Below are positions 32,589 through 45,023 of a stretch of DNA of 64,000 nucleotides, one piece after another. This stretch comes from Benincasa hispida (lineage: Eukaryota > Streptophyta > Magnoliopsida > Cucurbitales > Cucurbitaceae), in the NCBI RefSeq assembly GCF_009727055.1, contig NC_052359.1, positions 25,031,670 through 25,095,669 on the forward strand, in the 5' to 3' direction. The notes beneath the pieces were generated by a model that did not search any database, was not told the DNA's origin, and saw only the letters and a list, made by a program, of their open reading frames with translations. The position numbers and the translations under genes are program-made. Every line of letters begins with the position of its first letter. Within the stretch, counting starts at the first letter, position 1.

Positions 32589-34409
32589 TGAAGGAATAAT
32601 ATATCATGCAACAGAAGACAACAAAATCAATAAGCACTTAAACTACATTTAATTTGAGTTTTAAGCATGTTGTTCATTTGATATTCATAAGAGGGTTTGA
32701 AACACATATTACCTTTGAAGATTTCTCCACGAATTCAACTGAAAAACACCAAGATAGAGCTTAAAACTTCAAGAGGACTATCATCGAGATCTTCTTTATT
32801 ATGCTCAAGCTGGAACGTGTGGTGGAAACACTTAAATCAAGTTGAATTGATGAAGAACAAGTGAGGGAGGTATGTAGAATTTTCAGGTTATCACTATAGC
32901 AAGTATATATCGAATTGCTTAATGTTCTTCATGCATGGAGCTTCTATATATAGGAAGAATTCATGCAAATGTATAGGGTTGCCTGAAGAACAGCTCCAGC
33001 TTGAAGATCATTAAATCTAGAAATGGAATTTAGTGATTATCCAACAAATGTATTAGTGGATTTTTCCCAAAAATGAAAAAAAAAATCCATTAACGTAAAA
33101 TGATTTCAAAAACTCATTTTATTTAAATTAATTCAAAATAATTAATTTAAACAAAACTAATTTTAATTTATTTTTAATAATATTAATTTAATATCTAACT
33201 ATTAAATTAATAAAATATTAATATCACCAATGAATAAATTTTATACTTAAGTCGTAATTTAAATATTAACTGATTTTCTAATTTCATTTAATTTAAATTA
33301 AATTAAACCTTTATAATTGTATCATAGACAATCAATCGAAAACCCTAAAAATTGAATTTGAACATTTCAAATTCATAACCCTAATTTCATACATCAATAC
33401 TCAATTTGTTATTCTAATTTAATGAGCTAGTAGAGGAATCTAATGGACCTACAGATTATGAGCTCCAACGATTTGTAATTGATTCATTAAAATTGTTTAA
33501 TCGAATTAATTACATTCGTTAACTATCAAGACACACCACTATAACTCGATAGTTGCACTCTCCCCACTATAGATATATTTTTGTCCATATAAACCATAAT
33601 CAGTAAGTCGATCCTTCACAGGTCGTTCGTAATTACAGCTAGGTCAAATTTACTGTTTTACCCCTGTAAATACATCCTGTTCTTTAAGTTCCTACTGACC
33701 CTCTAATGAACAATTCGATTCATAATACTACTTATGAATCATGTCCTTCTCTATCATGAGAAGGCGGTACCCCGATTATTCAAGACCTGGAATCAGCACT
33801 TAAGAGAACAACCTATCTGCTAATCCCTAAAATGGGTAGGAGTGAATTCCATCTAGTAAGAGTATGTCCCCAACTATCCATCCAGTCTTATCCCCAAAAT
33901 GGAAGGCTTATTGAGAGTGATGTTGGACTACTCTCACCCATGTAGATCAAAGGATAATCCTAGCTAACTCAAGATTAAGATCGAGTTATCCTAGGTTACT
34001 TAAGTATGAAATAGTCAGTTTTAACAGTAAACGGTCGTTATAAAGAAAAGTGACTATTTCGTGGTCTAGTCTATATGCAAACTCATTGCATAGAATGCCC
34101 CCGCTCACATGTCTCTACATGAATGATCTGTGGATCACATCATTTGTATTACCTATACAAAATGGGTCGTATCCAATAGTGTTTCCAGGATGAGATACTC
34201 AATTTCATCTATATACTTATAGATCATTTAGGCTATATACGATTAACTTGATCTTGTTTATGTTACCATATAAAGTTAAAGTATTCATACTATAGCCATG
34301 GATATATTTATTGGATTTTTATAATAGAATGCAAAATCAACAACTTTATTGATAAATAGAATGTTTAATACGAAACTTATGAACTGTGAGTTCTAGGACA
34401 TTCCCAACA
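32589..34409 (-). mobile_element. Copia 5' LTR, family C (minus strand)
   Basis: The minus strand runs TGTTGGGAATGTCCTAG (34409) to ATTCCTTCA (32589). A TATA box candidate (TATATATA, minus) lies at 32945-32952. Paired with the 3' LTR at 11191-12395 it bounds one element whose internal parts run 12396-32588 once nested insertions are removed. By eye the two LTRs differ at roughly one base in twelve to fifteen over a 140-base stretch, so the element is old. Confidence 0.87.
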
Positions 34410-35640
34410 CCCTTTACGCTGGAAGGAAGAAACATGGATTGCATACAACATAGCTACATTGCGAACTTTGATGGAAGGCCAATTGAGGCACAAGCGCATG
34501 TTTTAGGAGAGCGGGGCATTTCTACGCCATGTGTTACACTATGACAAGAAAAGCCAACATAGCTACGCTCGACCAAATTTTATAAAAGGTCCCTTGATTT
34601 TTATGGCAAAAAAATTGAGAAAAAGAGGGAGATGCCAGCTCTCGGCTCGATTTTTCTTTCTTTATCACATCTTAGCTTAGGATTTTAATTTTTTTGGGGG
34701 TTGTAATTTAGAATTGGAAGCTTTTCCCTCCTCTTTCTTTGTCTATGGAGATTTGGAAGTAATTGTTAATCTAGTTCTTAGGAGTAAACTTATGTAATTA
34801 CTTGAGGTTATTTTGTATTAATTTCATACTATGATCATGTCTCTTTGAATCTTGTTTATATTTAGATGTATGTTCTTGAATGGATTGACACCCCTACCCT
34901 TGAATGTATGTCTTTGCTATAGATTTTAGGTTTGTACATTTTATTTTATGTTCGTCTAGCTTAATCGCCAAGTAGCATAGGTTTAATGTATGAATGTTTA
35001 GGAATTTTGGTTGTCCATGGGCCTTAGAATGTATGCTTAACCTAGGTTTAAAGATAAATTAATTAATTAATTAGGTTATCCAATTAGTTAATCAACACAA
35101 TGGAACCCTAAAACTTAATGTGCATGTGTATAGTCTTGATTAATCACTATCGAACCTGATTAGGATTTAAAGCATGTAGCTTAATTAAGAATTGTACTTT
35201 AATTGATGGTTATGGTGCATAATTAGGTTAATCCAATCCGTGAGATGCCTATAGCATCGACAAATTTGGTTTAGTTAAGTATGTCGTTCTGAAAGCATGA
35301 TCAAATATGAGTTTATTCAAAGTAATTCAAGGATAGAAATTACACAGGAACCCAATTTTCTCCCAATATTAGAATTTATTATCCTTAATTACATTTACTC
35401 TTTATCTTTACTTTCTTGCATTTTAAACTCATGCATAGTTCCCTCCCCCCTCCCCATCCCCACCCCCACCCGGTCAGATTTTACGCTGTAATTAGATAAT
35501 TAGCTACTTAGCAAAGCATTATTAGCACACTCCCTGCGGATCGACCCAGACTTGCCACTTTTACTATGTCATTGTAGTAATAGGAGTAAAGTTTTGATAT
35601 TTTGTGTATGATGAGGTCCTTTTTGGGAATAAAACAAGAC
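34410..35640 (+). mobile_element. LTR fragment of a large gypsy-like element, family F
   Basis: Has a TATA box (TATAAAAG, 34581-34588) and ends with CTGCGGATCGACCCAGAC followed by TTGTAGTAATAGGAG (35534-35593), a tail typical of the LTRs of large plant gypsy elements. Reverse-orientation relatives are at 50345-52505 and 43490-44660. No protein domain adjoins. The frame at 35297-35491 is not supported as a gene. Confidence 0.55.
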
Positions 35641-37750
35641 CGGAAAGGATTTGCCCATCAAACTTTCAAAAGTTTCAAAAATACTCTTAAATTTCCAAAA
35701 AAAAGTTTAAAAAAATACCCTAAGTTTCAAAAATATCCTTAAACTTCCAAAAAAAATTAAAAAAATACATTTACTATTAGTTTTGGACGGAAATCATTAG
35801 TGTTTTGTGTTAAAAATACCCTTAAACTTTTAAAAGTTTCAAAAATACCTTTAAACTTTAAAAAAAATAAGTTCAAATACCGTTACTAATAGTATATGAA
35901 TGGAAACCATTAATGCCCTCTTACTTCTCTATTTTCCTTGTTTTTTTTCTCCTCTCTCTTACTCCTTTTTATTTGTTAACTGTTTGACCTTTACTTATCT
36001 AAAAATAATAAATAAAAATTGTCTACTACAATTAAGGTATATAGATTATAACAGGAAGAAAAAGAATGATGCAAGCACCAAGAGATCTTGACACTTTAAT
36101 GTTTATTAATAAGGTTGTATGTTGGTAGTTGGATGTGTGTTAATAATCAAATATATTAGTTTTTTTATTTGGTTATTTATCGTTTTGGTATATTTTAAGG
36201 AAAGATTTTGATTGTGGAGTTTTATGTTATAACTTAAAATTTTGGTGTTTATTTTGGTTGCTAAGAAAATTAGTATAAAAATTAAACATATAGGAGAAAA
36301 ATGAGAGTATTCACATGAAAAACAAAATGAGAATATTTATCAAATTTAGTTTAAAATTGGTTCTTTTGGAACTCAAGAAAATTTCAAATAAATTGATCAT
36401 GATACTAATGGTAGAAGCCATTTAGAACTTTTTTGTTTGGATTTTAAAATTATTTTTGCAGCTAGGTATTGACTGTTTATATTCATATACTACCAGTAAG
36501 AGTTTTTTTTTTTTTTTTTTTTAGTTTAAGGATATTTTTTGTAGGCTACATTATATAAAATACCCTTAAATATTGCACTTTGTGTCAAAAATACCCTTCA
36601 ACTTTCAAAAATTTCAAAAATACCCTTAAACTTTTAAAAAGATTTCAAAACTACCCCCGACCATTAGTTTTGGATAGAAACTGTCAGTGCTTTGTTCCAA
36701 AAATGCTCTTAAACTTTCAAAAAATTGAAAAATACCCTTAAACTTAAAGAAAAGTTCAAAAATACCCTTATTGTATATATATAAACTGAAACTTTTAATA
36801 ATTGTTTAAAAGATATTCTTGAACTTTCAAAATTTTCATTAATACTCATAGCCTTAAAAAAAAAAATTTAAATGCTCATATTATTAGTATTGTAATCAAT
36901 TTGTTTGAATATTTATTGAGTTCGAAAAAAAACCATTTTTATATAGATTATATAAATATATTTTTTTATATAGATACTCTAATTTTTCTCTCACTTGTCC
37001 TATTCTAATATCAATTTTGTCACAAAAAAATATTGAAACTTCAAATTAAAACGTAACATCCCACAAAATCTCATAAATTTATAAAATCAAAATCTTCTTC
37101 AAAAACTCACTAAAACGATTACTAGTGAAATACAAAAATGACGTATTTGACTAGTTACTCACACTCAACTACTAATGTTCCTTGTTAAAACATATAAGTT
37201 CTAAGTCCCTTTAGTGCTTAATGCTTCAATTATTCTTTTTTTTTTTTCATCAAAATGTGAGATAAACAAATGTTAGACAATCAACGGTAAGGAGAGTAAG
37301 AGAAGAGAAAAATAAAGAAAGTTTAGAGGTATTTTGCAAAAGGTAGTATCTGTTTGTATATTTATAGTGAGGGTATTATTGAACTTTTTTAAAATTTAAG
37401 GGTATTTTTTAACTTTTCTTTAAGTTTAAGGGTATTTTTTAATTTTTTTTTTTAAGTTTAAGGGTATTTTTTAGACTTTTAAAAGGTATTTTTGAATGTT
37501 TTGAAAGTTTAAGGATATTTTGAACACAAAGTGCAAAGTTCAAGTGTATTTTATATAATTTAGCCTCTTTTATATTTTGGAAAGTTCAAAGGTATTTTTT
37601 AAACAAAACACTAATAATTTTCATAAGAAACTAACGATAAGGGTTTTTTTTTTTTTTTTACTCTTTTTTAAACTTTAAGGGTATTTTTGAAACTTTTGAA
37701 AGTTCAGGGCATCTTTGAGACAAAATGCAAAGATCAAGGGCATTTTTTTT
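35640..37750. mobile_element. Outer foldback element with TACCCTTAAACTTT arms
   Basis: 35650-35890 (AAAATACCCTTAAACTTT repeated, then ACTAATAGTATATGAATGG) and 37575-37745 (the reverse complement type, AAGGGTATTTTTGAAAC, then ATCAAGGGCATTTTTTTT) form a long imperfect inverted repeat around the inner element. No frame codes for a transposase. No target duplication could be fixed. Confidence 0.55.
36543..37566. mobile_element. Inner foldback element with long inverted ends
   Basis: The left end, GGCTACATTATATAAAATAC then GCACTTTGTGTCAAAAATAC, and the right end, whose reverse complement reads GGCTAAATTATATAAAATAC then GCACTTTGTG, are inverted copies about 200 bp long. The interior is AT-rich and non-coding. 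A lone left-end-like arm occurs at 8340-8425. Confidence 0.7.
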
Positions 37751-37969
37751 AATTTACCAAAAAAATTCTAAATTCCAACTGTATATAAAATTCTTAAAAT
37801 AAATTAACCAAAAAAATTCTTGAAACTCAAAGTCAAAGTGATCGTCGTAATTAACACAAAAATCAAAATTGTATTAAAAAATAATAAATTAACCAATGGA
37901 TATCCTCGATGCAGTCAACAACTATATTTTTTAAAAACTATTAAAAAAATTAACACTTTTAAATTAGAG

Positions 37970-38190
37970 TTATTTTTAAATATAGAAAAATGATCCAACT
38001 TGTTTACAAATATAGCAAAATGTCATTGTCTATCAATGATACATACTTATAGACATTGATAAACATCTATCAATGTCTATTGCTAATTGATAAATATCTA
38101 TCACTATTTATTATTGATAAATAATGATATTTTGTTATATTTGAAAATACTTTAGTAATTTTTTCATGTAAAATAATCAGTGATACAAAA
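37970..38190. mobile_element. Foldback MITE with TCTATCAATG core, copy 1
   Basis: Opens with TTTTTAAATATAGAAAAATG, then ACAAATATAGCAAAATGTCA, a core of TATCAATGATA-type palindromes, and closes with the inverted words (ATTTTGTTATATTTGAAAAT, then ATTTTTTCATGTAAAATAAT). Non-coding. Confidence 0.65.
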
Positions 38191-38379
38191 AAATTAACCA
38201 ATGTTTTGTCAATTGAACAATTTTGTCATCTAACGTCAAAGTGACCAATGTAATTAACATAAAAATTAAAATTTTATACAAAAAAAACAAATTAAGCAAT
38301 AGATATCGATGCAGTCAATAACTACATCTTTCTTAAATTATTCAAAAATAAATTTAAAACATTTATATTAAAGTTGTTT

Positions 38380-38560
38380 TCGAATATATAAAAATGAGCC
38401 AATTTATTTACAAACATAGCAAAATATTAGTATCTATCTAGATAGATATTAATAGACAATAAACATCCATCAATATCTATTACTATCTATCACTAATAGA
38501 CAATGACACTTTATTATATTTGGAAATATTTTAGCAATTTTGTCATTTAAAATAATTAAC
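38380..38560. mobile_element. Foldback MITE, copy 2
   Basis: Same layout as copy 1: AAACATAGCAAAATATTAG, core with TATCTAGATAGATA and TATCACTAATAGA, then GACACTTTATTATATTTGG and TTTTGTCATTTAAAATAATT. Confidence 0.65.
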
Positions 38561-38604
38561 CTAAGTTTGGTATAATAATACATTTTTTGTTACAAAAATG
38601 GGTA

Positions 38605-38780
38605 AACTTATGGGCTATTTTTAAATATAAAAAAAAGAATTGAAGTATAGCAAAATTTTAGAATTATCAATGATAGACGTTGATAGATATAGATAGACTT
38701 CTATCAGCGTCTATTATTCATAGTTCTAAAACTTTGTTATATCTTGTAAATATTTTGCTTTACTATTTGAAATAATTTTT
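38605..38780. mobile_element. Foldback MITE, copy 3
   Basis: GGCTATTTTTAAATATAAA, then AGTATAGCAAAATTTTAG, core GATAGACGTTGATAGATATA and ACTTCTATCAGCGTCTATTA, ending TTTGAAATAATTTTTT. The frame at 38737-38919 is spurious. Confidence 0.65.
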
Positions 38781-39394
38781 TCGAATAAATGGGCATGAGG
38801 TAATGCCTTACGTCAACATGTGGCAAACATCTATTCATTATGCTTACAATAAAAGATTGGCAGCCAAGGTAAAATTGTGATATATAATTTGAGATCACAC
38901 TTTTGACTATTGTTCCCAATTATTATTTTTTTAAAAAAAAAAAAGGAAAAAAGAAAAAGCACACACAAAACTTTTGACTATTATTATTATATTTTTTTTT
39001 CAAAGGATTTATGACTATTATATTTCACAATAGTGTGTCTTTTTAATTATTTTTATCATTACCTAATTCTAAGTTGCATTTCAAACGTCAATCTTTTGAG
39101 CTCCCTTTGACAATCTCCATTTTTTTCGTTTTGATTTTCAAAATTTATGATTCTCTTTTTACAGTTTTTTTACCATAATTTTCATTAAATTATCCCTAAC
39201 TTAACAAATTAAATTCTTAACTAAAATTTCAAAAACAAAAACAATTTTTTTTTTTTAATTTTAAAAAAATTATTTGATTTTTTTTAAAGAAAAAACCTTA
39301 AAAAATAGATAATAAAATAATGATGAATAAATTGAAGTAGTATTTATAAGCTTAATTTTTAAAAAATAAAAATAAAAAAGTCAAAGGATTATCA
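38781..39394. other. AT-rich spacer, no gene
   Basis: Low-complexity A/T runs only. No motif, repeat arm or coding frame of note. Confidence 0.7.
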
Positions 39395-39640
39395 AACGAG
39401 GCTATTTTCAAATATAGGAAAAATAATCAAATATTTACAAATATAGCAAAATTTCACTGTCTATCTACAATAGACTGGATAGACCATGATAGACTACTAT
39501 CGATATCCAAAATGACACAGATATCTACGTACAGTAGTCTATCGCAGTCTATCATGGTTTATCATAGATAGATTGTGATATTTTACTATTATTTATAAAT
39601 ATTTTCAGCAATTTTATCATTTAAAATAATTTTTCTATCA
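39395..39640. mobile_element. Foldback MITE, copy 4, strong palindrome
   Basis: The most symmetrical copy. ATAGACTGGATAGACCATGA on the left faces GTCTATCGCAGTCTATCATG on the right, within arms TATAGCAAAATTTCACTG and GTGATATTTTACTATT. Confidence 0.7.
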
Positions 39641-40040
39641 AACAAATCTTATACTTTTATTCTCTTTTTTCTTCTCAATGTTGTTTTATGTTTGATTTTT
39701 TAAAAAAAGTTTGGCTACGAAAACTATGAATTTCAGCCTTTAAAAAGATTTTACAGTATTTCAGTTAATCTACTACATTATCATTTTTTTTTAAGGAAAA
39801 CAAACCCATAAATGATAAGAATTGTTAATTACCATTGCATTTTCGAGCTTTCCAACCTGTGCAATTATCACCAATGTTTTTAGACATCAAAGAAAAGTAT
39901 TATTGCCTTATTAAACTTATGTTACACAAAGTAATCTACTAATCACAATATTAACATTTGTAAACCACTCAATTATTGAGATTATTTTTATTTCAAGGTA
40001 CAGTTGCAAATATAGATATTAGACCCAAAGTATTAGCATA
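39641..40040. other. AT-rich spacer, no gene
   Basis: Nothing recognisable on either strand. Confidence 0.65.
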
Positions 40041-40300
40041 TATACATAATGTAAAAAAATTACAAATATGACCAAATTTAAATAGTATAGATCATATTAT
40101 TTATAGAAGTCTATCAGTGATAGACCATATCACTGGTAAGAGTCTATAACGATAGAAGTCTATCGCTGAAAGACTTGGAAGTCTATCAATGATAAAAGTC
40201 AATCATTAACAAACTTGGCTATATTTGCAATTTTTTTTAAATGATGTTATCCACTTGGTTATTATTCCTAAAAATGCTATCGATTGCAATTATCCTTATT
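40041..40300. repeat. GTCTATCAGTGATAGAC repeat block
   Basis: About seven words of the type AGTCTATCAGTGATAGACC, alternately in direct and inverted sense, between AAATATGACCAAATTTAAA and GGCTATATTTGCAATTTTT, so it is a degenerate member of the MITE family at 37970-39640. Confidence 0.65.
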
Positions 40301-41215
40301 TCAAACACAGACCTAAAAGCTAAACCACAAAAATAAATTAAGAAGAATTTTTAATTATTCTAGTACACTTAAGGAACTATTTCAATTAAATTAATAGTAG
40401 GCAAAATTAGGGGACCACGTAGACTATTTAGAGGAGGTATGCTAATCACTGATCAGCTACAATATGTGGGGCTTCATTTGTAACAGCTATTAGATTAAGC
40501 TCCCTTTGCAAGTAATAATAATATGATAATAATATACCTATAAATTAAGCTATGGGTAGTTTTTTCTAAAAAAAATTATTGTTTTGAAACATATTTCTAT
40601 ACAATATAAATATATACAAGATTACAGAACGTTTTACCGTCAAAGCCATATTAGTAATACAGTTTGAATTTTTCAGCCGTTACATCAAAATCGTCTTAAA
40701 TGCAAATTCTACCACGTGCGCAAACCATATGGAAAGTTGGGGGGGGGGGGTGTTGAAATTGAACCATATGGAAAGTTGGGGAAAATTTTGAAACTCTTGA
40801 AAATAACATGTACAAATTTCAACCCTTCATTTTCTAGTACAAACAAATTTCAAACATTTATTTTCTCTTAAACAATTAGTTTTGATTCGAACCATAAAAC
40901 ATGGCCCTTGTTATTATCCTTGAATTTCTACAATAAATTTGTTGAATATTTTTTCATTAAATATACAAATTAAACCTGTGACCTACCACATCACATCTAA
41001 TGATTTGATCTAGTAGATTGAACACATTACTTATCAATATATTAAAAAAATAGAGAAAAAAAGTGATTAAGAACTTTTATATTGAAATTAGTAGGAAATA
41101 CTAATTAAATGACAAAATGAGATGTTTATGAAAGTTTTGAACACTAAAAAAATTAATATAAGAAGATTATATGTTTCACACCTACAGATAGAAAAAATGT
41201 AAAATTATTTATAGA
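40301..41215. other. AT-rich spacer with a short duplicated word
   Basis: No gene. The word AACCATATGGAAAGTTGGGG occurs twice at 40726-40785 around a G run. Otherwise featureless. Confidence 0.6.
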
Positions 41216-41229
41216 AATAGTAAAAAAAA

Positions 41230-41600
41230 AAAAAAAATACTAATAGACATAAATAGACTTCTATCAATATCTATTAGTGATAGACTTGTATCAGTTTCTA
41301 TCACTATAGTATCAATTATAGACTTCTATCAGTTTCTATCAACCTCTATCAATGATAGACTTCTATCAGTTTTTATCACTGATAAACTTCTACAACGTCT
41401 ATCAGTGATAGACTTGTATCAGTTTCTATAACTGATAATATCAATAATAAACTTCTATCAGTTTCTATAACTGATAGATACTGATAGATTTCTATCAACA
41501 TCTATCAGTGATTGATTTGTATCAGTTTCTATTACTGATAGATACTAATGAATTCTATTAGATAGACGTTGATAATAATGTCTATAACAACTATCTAAAA
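41230..41600. repeat. Tandem GATAGACTTCTATCAGTTTCTATCA array
   Basis: At least nine copies of a unit of about 27-40 bases combining CTATCAGTGATAGACTT with ATCAGTTTCTATCACTG. An expanded version of the core of the nearby MITE family. Confidence 0.75.
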
Positions 41601-42240
41601 GCAACAGAACTCAAATCTAGCATCCAACTTCATGGGCAAATCAATTTAACACCAAAACTTAATCGGTGTTTAAGAAACAAACAAAATTAACACAAAAAGC
41701 CCAAAATCTTATCCCTAACAGCCAAAAATCCAGCGACCTCTACCGTTGGCAACGACAAGACAGTGGCGATGAGGATTAACTGCACGAATCTAAGAGTTAG
41801 AGGAAAAGAGAGAGTGAATTGGGTAGAGAGAGAAAAATCGACTCAACGGCGACGACGTACACCCAGATCTGTGATGTATACCCAAACGACGGTGGATTGC
41901 GATTGGGCATGAGCATGGTGGCTGTTGGACATTAGAATGTGTAGGTTAGAGAGAAAGATCGAGATCGAACCGAAGAAGAAGAAGAAAGTGTATGGGTTAG
42001 AGAAAGAGACCGAGATCAGACCGAAGAAGAAGAAGAAGGAGAAGGGAGAAGACAGAGAATGGAGAAGATGGAGAATGATTAAATTTTTCTATTTTGTATA
42101 AATAATTTTTCTTATTTTTCTATTTTTGAAAATCTCCAAATTTTAAACTATTTAAAAAAATAATAAGATTAAAAATTATGTTTAACTTTTGAAATAAAAT
42201 AAAGTTATTGTAATTATCCTTTGGGCGGAATATCATTAAA
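41600..42240. other. Non-coding purine-rich block next to the array
   Basis: 41780-42080 is rich in GAGAGAG and GAAGAAGAAGAAG runs with two copies of a GAGAAAGANCGAGATC word. No coding frame of any length. May be the other end of the element that holds the array. Confidence 0.45.
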
Positions 42241-42479
42241 GTTTAGGGACACATTTTTGGACGCGGTGTTATACTAGTCAAGAATCCAATAATGTTTATC
42301 CATGTAATTAATATATAATTATTGAACCACATAATCGTGTGTAAAGAAAAATTCATTCTGCCAACAAGAGCGTAACTCATCTGACATAATGTTTGTACTA
42401 AAAATACACACTGTAAGTTGGATTTGAGGGAAAATATATGTATATTATTAAAGGTTAAACAAAATAAATTTTTCAATAA

Positions 42480-42640
42480 TTTAAAGAAAAATTGTTTTAA
42501 ATGAAAAAATTGCAATAAATATTTTCAAATATTGCAAAATCTATCACTAATAGATAATAATAGACAATTATCACACATTTGTTATATTTATAAATAAGTT
42601 GGTTATTTTCTTATATTTTTCCATAATTTATTGTTTTTAT
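42480..42640. mobile_element. Foldback MITE, copy in reverse sense
   Basis: TTTTAAATGAAAAAATTGCA, AAATATTTTCAAATATTGC, core CTATCACTAATAGATAA, then TTGTTATATTTATAAATAAG: the family at 37970-39640 read from the other end. Confidence 0.6.
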
Positions 42641-43489
42641 TTTAGCATAAACATTTTAGTGTAGTTCTTAGACAGATTCAAAAAATAAAAACTACTACTT
42701 CTAATTTTCAAAACTTTAGTTTCAATTTTGAAAATTTTGTGGAAATAAAAATAAAGAAACTCATAGGTTTAATCAATGTCTATAAGTTAATTTGAATCAT
42801 CATCCATTGAGGCTAAGTTTTGATTGCTTAGAAATATTTAATGACTATCATTTATATACATAAAATACAGGTTAGTCATTAAACTATATTTATAGGTCCA
42901 TATATTAATGTTTATACTTTTTTTAGTACAACAATGATGGAGATGAGAATCAAATCTCCAACTATGAGGGATGATGGTTATGTCAATTATCGTTTTGATA
43001 AACTAACTTTGGCTACTGATATTTATACTTAATTATATCATTTTTTTAAAAAAAATGAAATAACATAACACGTCAACTTTAGCTCAATAGTTATGGCATA
43101 AATAACTTTTTTTATATAAGTTAGAGGATTTGAAATTCTACCTCACAATTATCATGATGAAATGCATTACTATACATGTGGTCTTAAATAAGATGATACC
43201 AAGAGAATAATTACAAAAAAACTTCGATATCGAAGCCCAAAACAGCACACGAAACCTCACTAAGGATAACCATCCATCAAATAACAATTAAAAAAATTTC
43301 AAATTGATATATATTTTTTAAAAAATTGGACATAACCATCTGCCTTTAAAATGGTAATTGATAAATTATCTACATAGATGTACTAATGTTGACGAAGATT
43401 AGGTAATTATTTGAATTTTGAAGTCATAAGTTAATGACTAAAGAAAGGGTGTCGTAATCCTCTCTCGATCCATCAAATAAAATTTATGT
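42641..43489. other. AT-rich spacer, no gene
   Basis: No convincing frame or repeat on either strand. Confidence 0.6.
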
Positions 43490-44660
43490 TTACCAATCAA
43501 ACTACCTTGAGCAGTACAAGTGGCAAGACTGAATCGATCTATAAGGAAGAACGAAGATAGTTTCGAACAAGTTGTAATCAGAGGGAAGAGGGAGAGGGTT
43601 GGTGTGATTTGAGATTTAAAGTGAGGAAAAATAAAGTGCGGAAAGTAAGTTACAAGAAAGTAAAAATGCGAGAAAGATTAAAAAAATAGCCTAGTTTAGA
43701 GAATAAGATCTATCAAATTACTTGATTGAATATAGGATTTTCTATAAATTATTTCTCATGATTTTTTGTGCTTAACCTACTAGCTCAAAGAGACGAGTCA
43801 AGAACCCTAATATATAATTAACTACAAAACTAAACTAGATGCTCGATAGATTGGATTCAGTAGCATCCATAAAAACCAAACATATACATTAAGTCTAGGG
43901 GATTTCACTAAGATGATTAATAAATCGAATAGCCTTAAGTTACTAATCGATTGCATTCTTGAATTATCTAATCATGCAATGTTGTAAAAGAGTCGTTCTA
44001 AATAACCTAAAATTTACAAATAAGCACACTTTGGATTTTGCTACTTATCAATTAACACATTTATCTGTAGCATGCATTAATCTCTAGCCTAACAAATAAT
44101 ATATGAAGGTTGATTAGACTTATCATAAATCTAAGTATAGAAGTTCATATATATCTAAGAACCACATAAAATCAATAAAAATGTGGAAATTTGGCATAAA
44201 TCCTCAAAATCAAACAATGGGTTTCACTTAGTCGTAAGCTAGCATACTTACCTTAGTCACAAATTCGATCCAAGGATGAGCTTACAATCATAGATAATGC
44301 CCAAGAACTAAGAAATATAGGGAAAATGAGAAGAGAAGAGGAGAGAATCAGATAGGGGGTTGGAGGCTCGAGCTCGAATGACCTAAAATCAGGAAAAAAT
44401 GCTTTTATAGTAGGTCACAGTGCTGCAGTGCTGCGGAACTCATCTGCAAAAAACCTTCGAAGTGCCAAGACGTTGATCTATATCCGAGCCTTTTGTCCTA
44501 GGCAACGTGCTGCAATGCTGCAACGTTCTCACCTGGGGGCATTTTCATCTTTTCTTTTTCTGTTTGACCTGGTTATTTTGTTAGGACTCTGAATTGGTTC
44601 GTTAGCTCCATTTTCTTCCTAACGTTTGATTTTTCCTCTTTGATGTCTGATACCTACAAA
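43490..44660 (-). mobile_element. Family F LTR fragment (minus strand)
   Basis: The minus strand ends with GATTCAGTCTTGCCACTTGT (about 43518-43537), the family F tail. GTGCTGCAGTGCTGCGG-type words lie around 44420-44540, upstream of the TATA region in LTR sense. No protein domain. Confidence 0.5.
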
Positions 44661-45023
44661 ATAAGCATTTAACACTACGTAGTATAATGATCCCGAGTTA
44701 AGCTGAGCAAAGTAGCACCAAAAGTGTATGAGTGGTAAAAATGAGAATAAATATGGTCTAAGTGCAAGCGTAAACTGTTGATGAAATAATAAATCTTGGA
44801 ATATTTCAAGAGTTGAATCTATAAGACTATTTATGCAACTCAATTATTCTAAGAAAGAGTTTTTCAATGCAAACCAAGAGGTAACCGGTAAATAAGTGAT
44901 TTTGAGGTTGAACATTGATAAAAAGTAGTAAACAAAAGTGTTAAACAGTGATACGGTTATGTTTCAACCAAAAGGGTAGTGTGCCTTGGGCAATGCAACT
45001 GCATCATATCTGAACACGTTCAT
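44661..45023. other. Unassigned sequence between LTR fragments
   Basis: No gene. The words CTACAAAATAAGCATTTAAC at its start recall 11008-11040. Probably part of another gypsy-like fragment. Confidence 0.4.

Noticed and set aside
35430..35475. C-rich run as telomere-like or regulatory repeat
   Set aside because: Only a single CCCTCCCCCC/CCCACCCCC run, no periodicity.
36500..36525. Poly(T) run as a retroposed poly(A) tail
   Set aside because: No upstream coding or SINE-like sequence and no target duplication; the region is generally T-rich.
41700..42090. 5' part of a cellular gene (GC-richer, purine runs)
   Set aside because: No frame of more than a few dozen codons, and it adjoins the TCTATC repeat array, so a transposon end is more likely.
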